The translations under genes were made by a program, and so were the position numbers. From Actinophytocola sp963729115 (lineage in GTDB: Bacteria > Actinomycetota > Actinomycetes > Mycobacteriales > Pseudonocardiaceae), in NCBI GenBank assembly GCA_963729115.1, contig CAVSMR010000003.1:186001-250000 (forward strand): a stretch of 64,000 nt of DNA, in the 5' to 3' direction. Below, in pieces: positions 1-8,461 of this stretch. The notes under the pieces are model-generated. The model saw only the letters and a program-made list of their open reading frames with translations, did no database searches and was not told the origin of the DNA. Numbering within the stretch: the stretch's first letter is position 1; each line of letters starts with the position of its first letter.

Positions 1-2425
1 TCCCGGTGCGCCGGCAGCGTGCCAGCGCTTGCTCGTGGTGGTGCCTGGCCTGGTCCGGCTCGCCGAGCAGGAGCAGGGTGGCGCCCAGGTTGTTGAGCGC
101 GTGCGGCTCGTCGCCGAGGTCGCCGATCTCGCGGCGCACCGTGAGGGACTGCTCGTGGCAGTCGAGGGCCTGCCGGTGTTCGCCCATCGCGCGGTACGCG
201 GTGCCCAGGTTGTCGAGCGCGTGCGCGGTGCCGAGCCGGTCCCGGTGCTCGCGCCGGAGAGCGAGCGCCTGCCGGTGGCAGTCCACGGACTCCGGGTAGC
301 GCGCCATCCGGCAGTACACCGAGCCCAGGTTGTCGACCGCGTACGCCTCGCCGAGCGGGTCGCCGAGGTCGCGGCAGAGGGCCAGCGCGTCCCGGAAGCA
401 CGACTCCGCCGCCGCGTAGTCGCCGGTGATGCCGTGCACGGTGCCGAGGTTGTGCAGCGCCCGCGCCTCGCCGTCGCCGTCGCCGATCCGCCGGCTCAGC
501 GCCAGCGCCTCGGCGAAGTTGCCCGCCGCCTCGGGAAACCGGCCGGTCCGGCCGTGCACGGTGCCCAGGTCGTCCAGCGCCCGGGCCAGCTCGGCGTCGT
601 CGCCGAGGTCGCGGCACAGCCGCACCGCGTGCTCGACGTGCTCGGTGGCGACCTCGTACCGGCCGGTGCGGGCGTGCACCGCGGACAGGTTGATCAGGGC
701 CCCGGCCTGCGCGGCCCGGTCGCCGACACCCTGGGCGGCGGCCAGCGCCTGCTCGTACAGCCGCTGGGCCTGCGCGTACCGGCCGGTGGTCTCCAGGTGC
801 CGGCGCAGCGTCGCGGCCAGCGCGATCGTCCGGTCCGGATCGTGCGGGGTGGTCGTCGCGGCGACGGCGAGCACGGCGTCCAGCTCGTCGTCCAGCCAGG
901 CTCGGGCCGCGGCCTCGTCGGCGATCGGTGCCGGTGCCGGTGCCGGTGTCGATGCGACGGTGGGCCTGCGGTCCTTCTCGTGCGGGTAGAGCAGGTCCAT
1001 CGCCGCCGCGGCACCGCCCAGGTGATGGTCGGCCAGCCGGGCCAGCATGGCGGGACGGTCGAGTGGCGGGTCCTGCTGCGCGGCCCGTTCCGCGGCCCAG
1101 GCGTGCACGAGGTCGTGCATGCCGTAGCGGTCCGCCCCCGCGGGCTGGACGAGGTGCGCGGCGGCCAGCTCGGCCAGCGCCGCGCGCGCCGCCACGGTGC
1201 CGGTGTCGAGCAGCGCGGCGAGCGCGGCCGCGTCGAAGCCGGGCCCGGGATGCAGCCCCAGCGCCCGGAACGCGGTGCGGGCCTGCTCGCTCAGGTGGCG
1301 CATGGACCAGGAGAACACCGCCCGGATCGCGGTCCTCGGGTCGCCGCCGGCCTCGAGCAGGTCCAGCAGCCGCTGCTCGTCGGCGAGCTCCGCGGACAGG
1401 TCGCGCAGCGTCGCCGCGGGCTGCGCGACGGCTCGCTCGGCGGTGATCCGCAGGGCGAGCGGCAGCCGGGCGCAGCGGTCCACCAGCGCGCTCGCCGCTG
1501 CCGGGTCGGCATCGACCCGGTCCTCGCCGACCAGCGCGCGGAGCAGGTCCAGCGCGTCCGGCTCGGGCAGCACGTCCAGGTCGATCCGCTGCGCTCCGTC
1601 CCGGGCGACGAGCCCGGCCAGGAGGTCCCGGCTGGTCACCAGGACGAGGCACGACGGCTCGCCGGGCAGCAACGGGCGGACCTGTTCGGCGTCGCCCGCG
1701 TTGTCGAGCAGCACGAGCATGCGCCGGCCGGCGAGCAGCGACCGGTACAGCGCGGCCCGCTCGGCCAGGTCGGCGGAGATGTCGGCGCCGGGTACGCCGA
1801 GCGCGCGCAGGAAGCCGCCCAGCGCGACGTCCGGCGCCAGCGGCGCGTCCGGGTCGAACCCGCGCAGGTCGACCCACAGCTGCCCGTCCGGGAAGTCGCC
1901 GGCGACCCGGTGCGCCCAGTGCACCGCGAGCGCGGACTTGCCGACCCCGCCCCCGCCGGAGAGCGCGGCGATCACCACCGCGGGGCCGGTCGCGCGCAGC
2001 TCGTCGAGCCGGTCGAGCTCGCCGCGCCGGCCGCGGAACCCCGGGATGTCCGGCGGCAGCTGGCGCGGCACCGGCCCGGTCCAGCCGCGAGCCGGGGCCG
2101 CGGCGGCGGGCTCGGGGCGCCCGGCGGAGTCCTGGCTGGCGGCGACGCGAAACCACGCCGCGCTCCAGTCCCGCTGCTCGGCCGGGCCCGCGCCCAGCGC
2201 GATGACGATCCGGTCCAGGACGTCCGCCGCGGGCAGGTGCTTGCCGGTCACGTAGGCGTGCACGGTCGAGCGCGGTTCGGCCACCCTGCGGGCCAGCTCG
2301 GCCAGGGAGACGCGGGTCTTGTGCGTGCCGCCCGCCGCCCGGGCGCGCAGCAGGCCCAGCTCCTTGGCGAGGTCGGCGACGGTGTGCACGCGGGTGGCGT
2401 CCGGGCCGGGGGCGTCAGCGGCCAT
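1..2425 (-). CDS. HTH / NB-ARC ATPase / TPR transcriptional regulator (3' end outside window)
   Basis: Read leftward from ATG at 2425, preceded by a GGAGGAG ribosome binding site; the frame stays open to base 1, so the C-terminus is missing. Residues about 15-85 form an XRE-like helix-turn-helix (ends ...TVHAYVTGKHLPAADVLDR). A short linker leads to the family signature LPPDIPGFRGR and an NB-ARC ATPase with Walker A SGGGGVGKSA. The C-terminal third is a tetratricopeptide array. This is the usual order in actinobacterial STAND regulators, in which ligand sensing by the TPRs drives ATP-dependent oligomerisation and control of linked genes. The target is not evident; the nearest divergent gene is the NlpC/P60 protein at 2596. 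Confidence 0.88.
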   Translation of the reverse strand, partial: MAADAPGPDATRVHTVADLAKELGLLRARAAGGTHKTRVSLAELARRVAEPRSTVHAYVTGKHLPAADVLDRIVIALGAGPAEQRDWSAAWFRVAASQDSAGRPEPAAAAPARGWTGPVPRQLPPDIPGFRGRRGELDRLDELRATGPAVVIAALSGGGGVGKSALAVHWAHRVAGDFPDGQLWVDLRGFDPDAPLAPDVALGGFLRALGVPGADISADLAERAALYRSLLAGRRMLVLLDNAGDAEQVRPLLPGEPSCLVLVTSRDLLAGLVARDGAQRIDLDVLPEPDALDLLRALVGEDRVDADPAAASALVDRCARLPLALRITAERAVAQPAATLRDLSAELADEQRLLDLLEAGGDPRTAIRAVFSWSMRHLSEQARTAFRALGLHPGPGFDAAALAALLDTGTVAARAALAELAAAHLVQPAGADRYGMHDLVHAWAAERAAQQDPPLDRPAMLARLADHHLGGAAAAMDLLYPHEKDRRPTVASTPAPAPAPIADEAAARAWLDDELDAVLAVAATTTPHDPDRTIALAATLRRHLETTGRYAQAQRLYEQALAAAQGVGDRAAQAGALINLSAVHARTGRYEVATEHVEHAVRLCRDLGDDAELARALDDLGTVHGRTGRFPEAAGNFAEALALSRRIGDGDGEARALHNLGTVHGITGDYAAAESCFRDALALCRDLGDPLGEAYAVDNLGSVYCRMARYPESVDCHRQALALRREHRDRLGTAHALDNLGTAYRAMGEHRQALDCHEQSLTVRREIGDLGDEPHALNNLGATLLLLGEPDQARHHHEQALARCRRTG
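80..700 (-). repeat. 120-bp periodic DNA repeat encoding 40-residue TPR units
   Basis: On the + strand a core close to GGTGCCCAGGTTGT recurs at about 82, 202, 321, 440 and 560, with a weaker copy near 684. The spacing is 119-120 bp, i.e. one unit per 40 codons of the regulator read on the - strand. The repeats continue toward base 1. The DNA similarity between units points to recent duplication or conversion within the array. Confidence 0.8.
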
Positions 2426-2595
2426 CCCGACTCCTCCCGCGCGACCGTCCAGGTTCGTCCAGATGTTTCCACATCCGGCCCGCCTGGCCTGGCCATCTGG
2501 TGCACTCGGCCGCACCGCGCGCGTGCCCGGCACGAGGGGGACTCGCCGTCCGGAAGCGCGCGATGGGTTCGACCAGTCGGGAGGAGAGACCACAG

Positions 2596-3210
2596 GTGAA
2601 ACGATTCCGCGCGATTCATGCGCTGTGCGCGTTGGCCGTCGTGCTGCTGGCCGTGGTGGTACCAGCCACCGCGACGGCCGGCTCGGCGCCGGAAAGCGGT
2701 TCCGTCGACGTGTCATCCGAGGCGATCGAGGCAGCGATCTCGTTCGGGCAGGAACAGGTCGGCAACTCGCTCTACACGGGCTGCTCGGCCGGCGCCTACC
2801 GGATGGGTGGGATGCCGAGCGAGGAGATGCACTTCGACGGCCGGGGCTGCGGGCAGAGCTACATCTACGTGCTGCGGCCCGGGTGGAAGGGATTCGACTG
2901 CTCCGGCCTGATCTTCAAGATGTTCGAGGCCGCCGGGGTCGACTTCCCGTACACCTCGTCCGCGGCGATGGCCGCGTTGCCGGCGGTCGACAAGTCGCAG
3001 ATCCAGCGCGGTGACCTGCTGGTCAAGCCGGGCAGCCACGTGGCGATGTACCTCGGCGTCGCCGACGGGGTGCCGTGGGCGCTCGAGGCCAGCCCGAAGC
3101 AGATCCTCGAGCAGGACGGCATCTACCGCGTCGCCCAGGGCGTGATGGTGATCGACGCCAGCTCGTACCTGAACAACTCGAGCTACGGCGCCCACCGGGT
3201 CGTGGCCTGA
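2596..3210 (+). CDS. Secreted NlpC/P60-family peptidase-like protein
   Basis: Predicted 204 aa from GTG 2596, chosen because GGAGGAGAG lies just upstream and the signal peptide (VKRFR followed by a hydrophobic stretch and ATATAG) begins there. The cell-wall peptidase fold is shown by FDCSGL with candidate nucleophile Cys102 and GSHVAMYLG with candidate base His148. The family cleaves peptidoglycan stem peptides (D-Glu/meso-DAP bonds). There is no separate wall-binding domain, and an unusual Cys-containing insert (TGCSAGAYRMGG) precedes the catalytic Cys. It is transcribed divergently from the NB-ARC regulator and ends in a strong shared terminator. Confidence 0.82.
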   Translation: MKRFRAIHALCALAVVLLAVVVPATATAGSAPESGSVDVSSEAIEAAISFGQEQVGNSLYTGCSAGAYRMGGMPSEEMHFDGRGCGQSYIYVLRPGWKGFDCSGLIFKMFEAAGVDFPYTSSAAMAALPAVDKSQIQRGDLLVKPGSHVAMYLGVADGVPWALEASPKQILEQDGIYRVAQGVMVIDASSYLNNSSYGAHRVVA

Positions 3211-3221
3211 CGTCAGGCAAG

Positions 3222-3255
3222 GTGCCCGCGGTGGACCCTGGTCCGCCGCGGGCAC
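3222..3255. terminator. Bidirectional hairpin terminator
   Basis: Arms 3222-3236 and 3241-3255 pair over 15 bp with one T-G wobble around the loop CCTG. It sits 11 bases after the NlpC/P60 stop and directly abuts the stop codon of the convergent gene (3256), so it can serve both. There is no clear T-tract, as is usual in these genomes. Confidence 0.85.
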
Positions 3256-4086
3256 TCAGCTGCCGGTGGCCACGACGGCATAGGGTCCCCAGGTCAGCAC
3301 GGTCTTCTCCTCGACGACCGCGGCCCGGACGCCGACCCAGGCGTCGCCGGGCAGACCGGTGAGGCGGCAGGTCGCCCACGGGCCCTCACTGGTCGAGTAG
3401 TTGTGGCACTCGCCGTGCGCCCTCCCGTCGGTGGTGGCCCAGTAGCCCGCCGCGTGGTGCTTGTCCCCGGGCGGGATGTCCCGCACCCAGACCAGGCCGG
3501 CCGTGACGTCGAGGCACGCGATGGCCGCGGTCGGCTTGGAGCAGGGCAGGCCCGGTGCCGGCGCCCCGTGCGCCGCCGCGCCCTCGGTGGCCTTCGCGTT
3601 GAACGGCACCAGGTGCTCGGGCATCGCGCCGCCGGGTGCGACCGGGTTGGTGGCCGGCTCCCGAACGGGGTTGAGCAACAGGACGACGACGGCGGCGAGG
3701 AGCACGAACACGGCGGCGGACAGCCCGGCGACCAGGCGCGGCCGCCGGCGACGTCCGGCGTCCGGGCGGGGCTGCGCGTCGTCGTCGGTGGTTCCGGAGC
3801 CGTTGGCGGACGCGCCGGTGCCGGTCTCGGCGGCCGCCGCGTGCCATCGGGCCCGCCACTCGTCCTCGTCGCCACCGCAGGCCGCCACGTAGGCCAGGGT
3901 CACCGCGAGGGTCGGCAGCCGGCGCCCGGCCGCGGCCTCGGACAGCACCGTCGCGGAGTAGTTCGCGGTGCGCGCCATCTGCCGGTAGGGCAGTCCCCCA
4001 GCCGCGGTGCGAAGTTCCCGCAGCTCCGCCGCAAAGCGCGGCAACGGTCCGGCCGTCGTATCCAGCGCGCGTTCAGGTCGCGGCAT
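3256..4086 (-). CDS. Membrane-anchored XRE-type helix-turn-helix protein
   Basis: 276 aa. An N-terminal HTH (about residues 15-70, MARTANYSATVLSEAAAGRRLP) resembles the DNA-binding module of actinobacterial XRE regulators. It is followed by an acidic linker, a basic RRRRPR stretch, a single membrane span (about 117-138) and an extracytoplasmic domain of roughly 135 residues with four Cys. This suggests one-component membrane signalling, with the outer domain sensing and the inner HTH acting on DNA. I do not recognise the outer domain. The start has a GGGGGTG ribosome site and faces the secreted protein at 4217 across a 130-bp divergent region, a plausible target. Confidence 0.72.
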   Translation of the reverse strand: MPRPERALDTTAGPLPRFAAELRELRTAAGGLPYRQMARTANYSATVLSEAAAGRRLPTLAVTLAYVAACGGDEDEWRARWHAAAAETGTGASANGSGTTDDDAQPRPDAGRRRRPRLVAGLSAAVFVLLAAVVVLLLNPVREPATNPVAPGGAMPEHLVPFNAKATEGAAAHGAPAPGLPCSKPTAAIACLDVTAGLVWVRDIPPGDKHHAAGYWATTDGRAHGECHNYSTSEGPWATCRLTGLPGDAWVGVRAAVVEEKTVLTWGPYAVVATGS

Positions 4087-4216
4087 GACACCCCCAGATG
4101 TCCGGTTCGAGCGACGTTGATCGGCGGTTGATTGACCGGCCTCCGACCAACTCCGGACAACCGTGCCGATTGGTACACAAGCCTACGACAGCACGCCGTA
4201 CGTGGAGGGACACCGA

Positions 4217-5059
4217 ATGCGACGCACGCTCGCCGCCGCGGCAGCGGCGCTGGCCACGCTGATCCTGCTGCCGCAGGGGAGTGCCCGGGCCGATGACCCG
4301 CCCCGCTACGCGACGTACTACTCGATCTTCACCCGCGGGGAACAGCACATCCCGTACCTGGACACGACACCGTACGTGCCGCAGGGCCTGGCCTACTGGG
4401 CACAGCGCGACGCGATGATCGTGTCCTACTACCACGAGACCGGCGGCAATGCCCGGCTCGCGATCGTCGACCGCACGACCAGCCGCCACCTCAAGACCCT
4501 GGTCCTCGGCGACACCGGCCACGTGCAGGCACTCGCGGTCAGCGCCAACTACCTCTGGCTCGCCACCACCGGCAGGATGGTCCGCTACGCGCTGACCGAC
4601 GTCGCGCTGACCGCGGACGGCGCGACGCTGCCCGAGGACGCCGACTACGTGCTCAAGGCCCACTCGTTCGTCGAGATCACCGGCAACCGCATGTACGTCG
4701 GCAGCTTCCACACCGACACGACCGGCACCGCCTACCGCTACACGCTCGACGCCGCCGAGGAACCGGTCGACGACGACCACTCGTTCACCGTGCCGCCGCA
4801 GGTCCAGGGCATGGCCATCACCCCGACGCATTTCGTGTGGAGCCGCTCCCAGGGCCGCAACAACGACAGCCGGCTGACCGTCGACCCGCGCGACGGCGCG
4901 ATCACCCGGGAGGTCGTCGCCCCCAACATGTCCGAGGATCTCGCCACGGTCGGCGGCGAGCTCTACGTGGTCTACGAGTCCGGCGCCCGCAAGTACGCCG
5001 ACGCCGACTACCAGGTCCGCACCATCCACCACGGGTCGCTGGCCGAGCTCATCCCCTGA
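4217..5059 (+). CDS. Secreted beta-propeller-like protein of unknown function
   Basis: 280 aa from ATG 4217, chosen over an upstream in-frame ATG because GGAGGGA lies 8 bases before it and MRRTL starts a clean signal peptide ending near SARADD. The mature part contains short strand-rich blocks (AIVDRTTSRHLKTLVL, HVQALAVSANYLWLAT, NRMYVGSF, VQGMAITPTHFVWSR) typical of a small propeller, without a catalytic motif I can name. It has only small gaps to its neighbours and ends at a strong hairpin. The divergent partner is the membrane HTH protein. Confidence 0.6.
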   Translation: MRRTLAAAAAALATLILLPQGSARADDPPRYATYYSIFTRGEQHIPYLDTTPYVPQGLAYWAQRDAMIVSYYHETGGNARLAIVDRTTSRHLKTLVLGDTGHVQALAVSANYLWLATTGRMVRYALTDVALTADGATLPEDADYVLKAHSFVEITGNRMYVGSFHTDTTGTAYRYTLDAAEEPVDDDHSFTVPPQVQGMAITPTHFVWSRSQGRNNDSRLTVDPRDGAITREVVAPNMSEDLATVGGELYVVYESGARKYADADYQVRTIHHGSLAELIP

Positions 5060-5061
5060 CC

Positions 5062-5106
5062 GGCGCTGCGCCGGGCCCGTGGAGGGGGCGGACCCGGCGC
5101 AGCGCC
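5062..5106 (+). terminator. Hairpin terminator after secreted propeller-like gene
   Basis: Perfect 14-bp arms, 5062-5075 (GGCGCTGCGCCGGG) and 5093-5106, around a 17-base loop. The hairpin begins 2 bases after the TGA at 5057-5059. Confidence 0.82.
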
Positions 5107-5162
5107 TGCCCCGGACTCCCCGGGTGTCCTGATTGGATGGACTGTGCGACTACGGTAGGACG

Positions 5163-5177
5163 ATGGTGAACTGGTGA
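5163..5177 (+). other. Four-codon upstream ORF (MVNW-stop) coupled to the next gene
   Basis: ATG 5163 GTG AAC TGG TGA 5177. The TGA overlaps the GTG start (5174) of the next gene in a GTGA arrangement. A TACGGT hexamer (5151-5156) ends six bases before the ATG, so the transcript may be leaderless and begin at this mini-ORF. No other convincing ribosome site serves GTG 5174. Coupled reinitiation is inferred. Confidence 0.4.
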
Positions 5178-5902
5178 GTGCGCGGTTCCAGGAGCTGGAC
5201 TGGCGGGCGACGCCGATGGGTGAGCTCGTCCTGCGGCGCCGGTGGGATCCGGTCTTCGACCGGGAAGTCCATGAGATCAAGCTGAACGACGAGTTCCTGA
5301 TGTCCAGCCTGTTCACGGTCGCCGAGGTGGAGTTGGGGCGCCTGGCGCTCGCGGACCGGGCGCCCGGGCCGCTGGATGTGGTGGTGGGCGGGCTCGGGCT
5401 CGGCTGCACGGCGCAGTCGGTGCTGGCGAACCCGGACGTGCGCCGCCTGGTCGTGGTGGACGCGCTCGGCGAGGTGATCGAGTGGCACGAGCGGGGGTTG
5501 CTCCCCGCCGGCGCGGAGCTGACGGCCGATCCGCGGTGCACGCTGGTCCACGGTGACTTCTTCGCGATGGTGCGCACCGGCGCGGGGTTCGATCCGGCCG
5601 AGGAGCCGGAGACGCGCTGGCACGCCATCGTCGTCGACATCGATCACTCGCCGCGGCATCATCTGCATCCCGGCCACGCCGACCTGTACCAGCCGGCGGG
5701 GCTGCGGCGCCTCGCCGGCCGCCTGCATCAGGGCGGGGTGTTCGCGCTGTGGTCGAACGACCCGCCGGACGAGGAGTTCACCGCCGCGCTCGCGGAGGTC
5801 TTCGCCGGTGTGCGAGCCGACGTCGTCCGGTTCGACAACCCGCTGCAGCAACGGGACGCCACCGCCACCATCTACCTCGCGACGACGGCATCCCTTCGGT
5901 AG
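5174..5902 (+). CDS. Spermidine/spermine synthase-like (aminopropyltransferase-fold) protein
   Basis: 242 aa from GTG 5174. The centre has a Rossmann SAM-binding pattern: VVVGGLGLGCTAQSVL (glycine-rich loop, about residues 69-84), VVVDALGEVIEWHE (acidic end of strand 2), DPRCTLVHGDFFAMV and the AIVVDIDHSP strand. These are the blocks seen in spermidine-synthase-like proteins. The canonical catalytic DAxD/DxxDP aspartates are not clearly conserved (here VDIDHSP), so true polyamine synthesis is uncertain; these actinobacterial paralogues often stand alone. It is convergent with the tannase-family gene, with a 14-bp gap. Confidence 0.68.
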   Translation: MSARFQELDWRATPMGELVLRRRWDPVFDREVHEIKLNDEFLMSSLFTVAEVELGRLALADRAPGPLDVVVGGLGLGCTAQSVLANPDVRRLVVVDALGEVIEWHERGLLPAGAELTADPRCTLVHGDFFAMVRTGAGFDPAEEPETRWHAIVVDIDHSPRHHLHPGHADLYQPAGLRRLAGRLHQGGVFALWSNDPPDEEFTAALAEVFAGVRADVVRFDNPLQQRDATATIYLATTASLR

Positions 5903-5916
5903 CAAGGAAAGCCCGG

Positions 5917-7473
5917 TCAGGCGCGCCGGCAGGTGTAGCTGGCCGCGGAGTCCGGGTCACCGTGCCCGTCGTACCTGGCGGTCAGCGGATAGCGGCAGAG
6001 GTTGCGGGTCGCGGTGCCGTCCGGGGTGACCGCGCGCAACGTGTCCGGCGCCTTGCCCTTCTCCACCCAGTCCACCAGCGCGCCCAGCGGGTCGACCGGG
6101 AACGGCCCCGGACCACCGAAACAGTGGTCCACACCCGGCGCGAGGAACACCCGGTAGAACCTGTCCACTGTGGCGGTCCCGCCCATGACCCGCGCCACCC
6201 GGTCGCGGTAGTCGACCGTGCCCTGGTACGGGATGAGCGAGTCGTCGGTGCCGTGCCAGGTGATCATCTTGCCGCCGGTGGCGCGGAAGTCTGACAGGTC
6301 CGGGTCGTCGGTGCCGATGATCCGGTTGTACTTGCGTTGCGACAGCGCGAAGAGCCGTTCGAACTTGCGATAGTCGATGGTGCTGACGTCGAAGTTCGGG
6401 TTCTCCTCGAGGAAGTACTGCACCCAGGTCGCCGATATCCCGAACGGCGCCCCGACGGGCTGCCCGTCCGGATCGGGGATCGTGTTCGCCAGCCCGGCGA
6501 ATGACGTGCCCCGGTTGAGCCCGTACCACAACGGCGTGCCGTCCCAGATCTTGCGAACGACAGCGGCGTCCGCCCGGGAGATGGTGATCTCCGTGCCCGC
6601 GCAGACGATCGTGGTGCCGACCAGCCGGTAGGGGTCGAAGCGGCAGCGCCTCGGCAGGTCGACCACGCCGTCGGGCACGCCGTCGAGTCCGTCGCACGCG
6701 GCGACGGCGGCCTGCTGGAACGCGGCGAACTCGCACTGCGTCGGGAAGTTCCGCTCCTGGCGCATGACGACCTGCGGCCACAGGTTGGCGGGGATGAAGC
6801 GGTCCCAGTTGACCGCGGGCGCCATGGCATTGATGCCGTCGTAGTCGTCCGGGTAGCGCTGCGCGTTCATCAGGCCCTGACGGCCACCGGTCGAGCACCC
6901 GTTCCAGTACGCGTGGTCCGCCGGCCGGCCGTAGTGCTCCGCGGTCACCGCCTTGCCGGCCACCGCCATGTCGTGCAACGACCGGGACGCGAAGTTCGCC
7001 AGCAACTCCCGGTTCACGTGCCCGTCGGGCCCCAGGGCCCAGCCGGCGGGAGTCTCGACGTCGGTGCCGACTCCGCCGTCGGTCGCCGCGGCCGCGTAAC
7101 CGAGCTTGATCGCCTCGGCGAGCGCGAAGGCGCCCTGGCCCATCGCGTACCCGCCACCACCGACACCCTGGAACCGGCCGGTCCAGCCCTCGACCGGCAG
7201 CCACACGGTGACCGTGACCCGGTCGTCCACGCCGGGGTGGGTGAGGATCGCCGTCACCTCACAGTACGGGGGCACGTCCGTGACCGGCGGAAATCCCGGC
7301 CACGACGGCACGTCCCCGCCCGGCTGCTCCGCCGCGGTCACCGACACCACCTCGGCTCCCGGCACGGCCAGCCGGCTCGCCTCGCAAGCCCGCGGCTGCG
7401 CGGCGGCTTCCGGTGCCAGGATCACGAGCGTTGGCAGCAACGACGCCGCCACTACGAGTCGCAGACTCTTCAT
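5917..7473 (-). CDS. Secreted tannase / feruloyl esterase family protein
   Basis: 518 aa with an N-terminal signal peptide (to about AAAQ). The alpha/beta-hydrolase family is identified by NGCSTGGRQG (Cys193-Ser194), GTDDSLIPY (Asp410/411) and DHCFGG (His450-Cys451): the CS-D-HC arrangement in which the Cys next to Ser and the Cys next to His form a disulfide beside the triad. A DGLDGVPDGVVD loop resembles the family's calcium site. Members hydrolyse galloyl or feruloyl esters. It lies 99 bp downstream of the sugar permease on the same strand and next to a GH3 glycosidase. A role in removing phenolic esters from hemicellulose fits, but the ester specificity cannot be read from sequence. Confidence 0.87.
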   Translation of the reverse strand: MKSLRLVVAASLLPTLVILAPEAAAQPRACEASRLAVPGAEVVSVTAAEQPGGDVPSWPGFPPVTDVPPYCEVTAILTHPGVDDRVTVTVWLPVEGWTGRFQGVGGGGYAMGQGAFALAEAIKLGYAAAATDGGVGTDVETPAGWALGPDGHVNRELLANFASRSLHDMAVAGKAVTAEHYGRPADHAYWNGCSTGGRQGLMNAQRYPDDYDGINAMAPAVNWDRFIPANLWPQVVMRQERNFPTQCEFAAFQQAAVAACDGLDGVPDGVVDLPRRCRFDPYRLVGTTIVCAGTEITISRADAAVVRKIWDGTPLWYGLNRGTSFAGLANTIPDPDGQPVGAPFGISATWVQYFLEENPNFDVSTIDYRKFERLFALSQRKYNRIIGTDDPDLSDFRATGGKMITWHGTDDSLIPYQGTVDYRDRVARVMGGTATVDRFYRVFLAPGVDHCFGGPGPFPVDPLGALVDWVEKGKAPDTLRAVTPDGTATRNLCRYPLTARYDGHGDPDSAASYTCRRA

Positions 7474-7572
7474 GTCTCCCCCTGGAGTCGCCCGGCTGAA
7501 CCATATCGACCTCGCGCAGGCCGCGGTGACACCCGAACGGGTAGCAATGGCCGGCCCGGCGAAGGGGCGGAA

Positions 7573-8460
7573 CTACTTGGTGAAGCCGGCGGCCAGGCCG
7601 CTGAGCAGCTGGCGGCGGCCGAACGCGTACAGGACCAGGATGGGCAGGGTGGTGAGGACGACGGCGGCGACGACGGCCGGCACGTTGACGCTGTACTGGC
7701 CCTGGAAGTTCCACAGGGCCAGCGGCAGGACCCGCCGATCGGGGCTCTGGGTGAGGATCAGCGGCAGCAGGAACCCGTTCCAGATGGTGAGCGCGTTGTA
7801 GATCGTGACGGTCACGATGGCCGGCCTGGTGAGCGGTGCCGCCAGCCGCCACAGCGTCGTCCACTCCGAGGCGCCGTCGACTCGCATCGACTCGAACAGC
7901 TCCTGGGGCACGTCGCGGATGAAGTTGGCCAGCACCAGCACGGACAGCGGGATGGCGAACGCGATCGACGGGAGGATCAGCGCCAGCAGGCTGTCGTACA
8001 GCTGCAGCCTGATGATGATCAGGTAGATCGGGATGACCGTCGCCTGCAGGGGGATGGCGAGGCCCATGAGGAAGAGCCCGTTCACCGCGCGGAGGAACCG
8101 GAACTGCCAGCCGCGCACGATGGCATACGCGGCCATGAACGAGAACGTCACCGCCGGTATCACCGCGCCCGCGGTGACCACGGCGCTGTTGACGAAGTAG
8201 CTGACGAAGTCCGACTCGATGACCAGCCGGTAGTTCTCCAGTGTGGGGTCGCTCGGCGGCACCAGCGGGTTGGAGGCGTAGTAGGTGCTCTGGAGCTTGA
8301 AGCTGGTGATGACAACCCAGTAGATGGGTATGACGACGATCGCGAGCCACAGCCACCCGGCCAGCCCGCCGAACCAGTTGCGCCGTTGCGCCGCGGCGCG
8401 GTGCTGGCGCTCGCGCGGCCGGGTTACCGGCCGTGGTGGCTTGGTCAGAGTCGCGCTCAT
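7573..8460 (-). CDS. Carbohydrate ABC transporter permease, MalG type
   Basis: 295 aa from ATG 8460. I preferred this start to an upstream in-frame start because it lies one base after the stop of the preceding permease gene. About six membrane spans, and the cytoplasmic EAA loop ESMRVDGASEWTTLWRLAAP that docks on the ATPase. No ATPase gene is present here. Actinobacterial sugar importers of this class commonly share a single MsiK-like ATPase encoded elsewhere, and I infer that here. Confidence 0.9.
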   Translation of the reverse strand: MSATLTKPPRPVTRPRERQHRAAAQRRNWFGGLAGWLWLAIVVIPIYWVVITSFKLQSTYYASNPLVPPSDPTLENYRLVIESDFVSYFVNSAVVTAGAVIPAVTFSFMAAYAIVRGWQFRFLRAVNGLFLMGLAIPLQATVIPIYLIIIRLQLYDSLLALILPSIAFAIPLSVLVLANFIRDVPQELFESMRVDGASEWTTLWRLAAPLTRPAIVTVTIYNALTIWNGFLLPLILTQSPDRRVLPLALWNFQGQYSVNVPAVVAAVVLTTLPILVLYAFGRRQLLSGLAAGFTK

Positions 8461-8461
8461 G

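Noticed and set aside
29..2599. Long + strand open frame (856 codons)
   Set aside because: Arg/Val/Gly-rich translation with no domain; it is the antisense shadow of the NB-ARC/TPR regulator, which has an HTH, Walker A and a ribosome site on the - strand.
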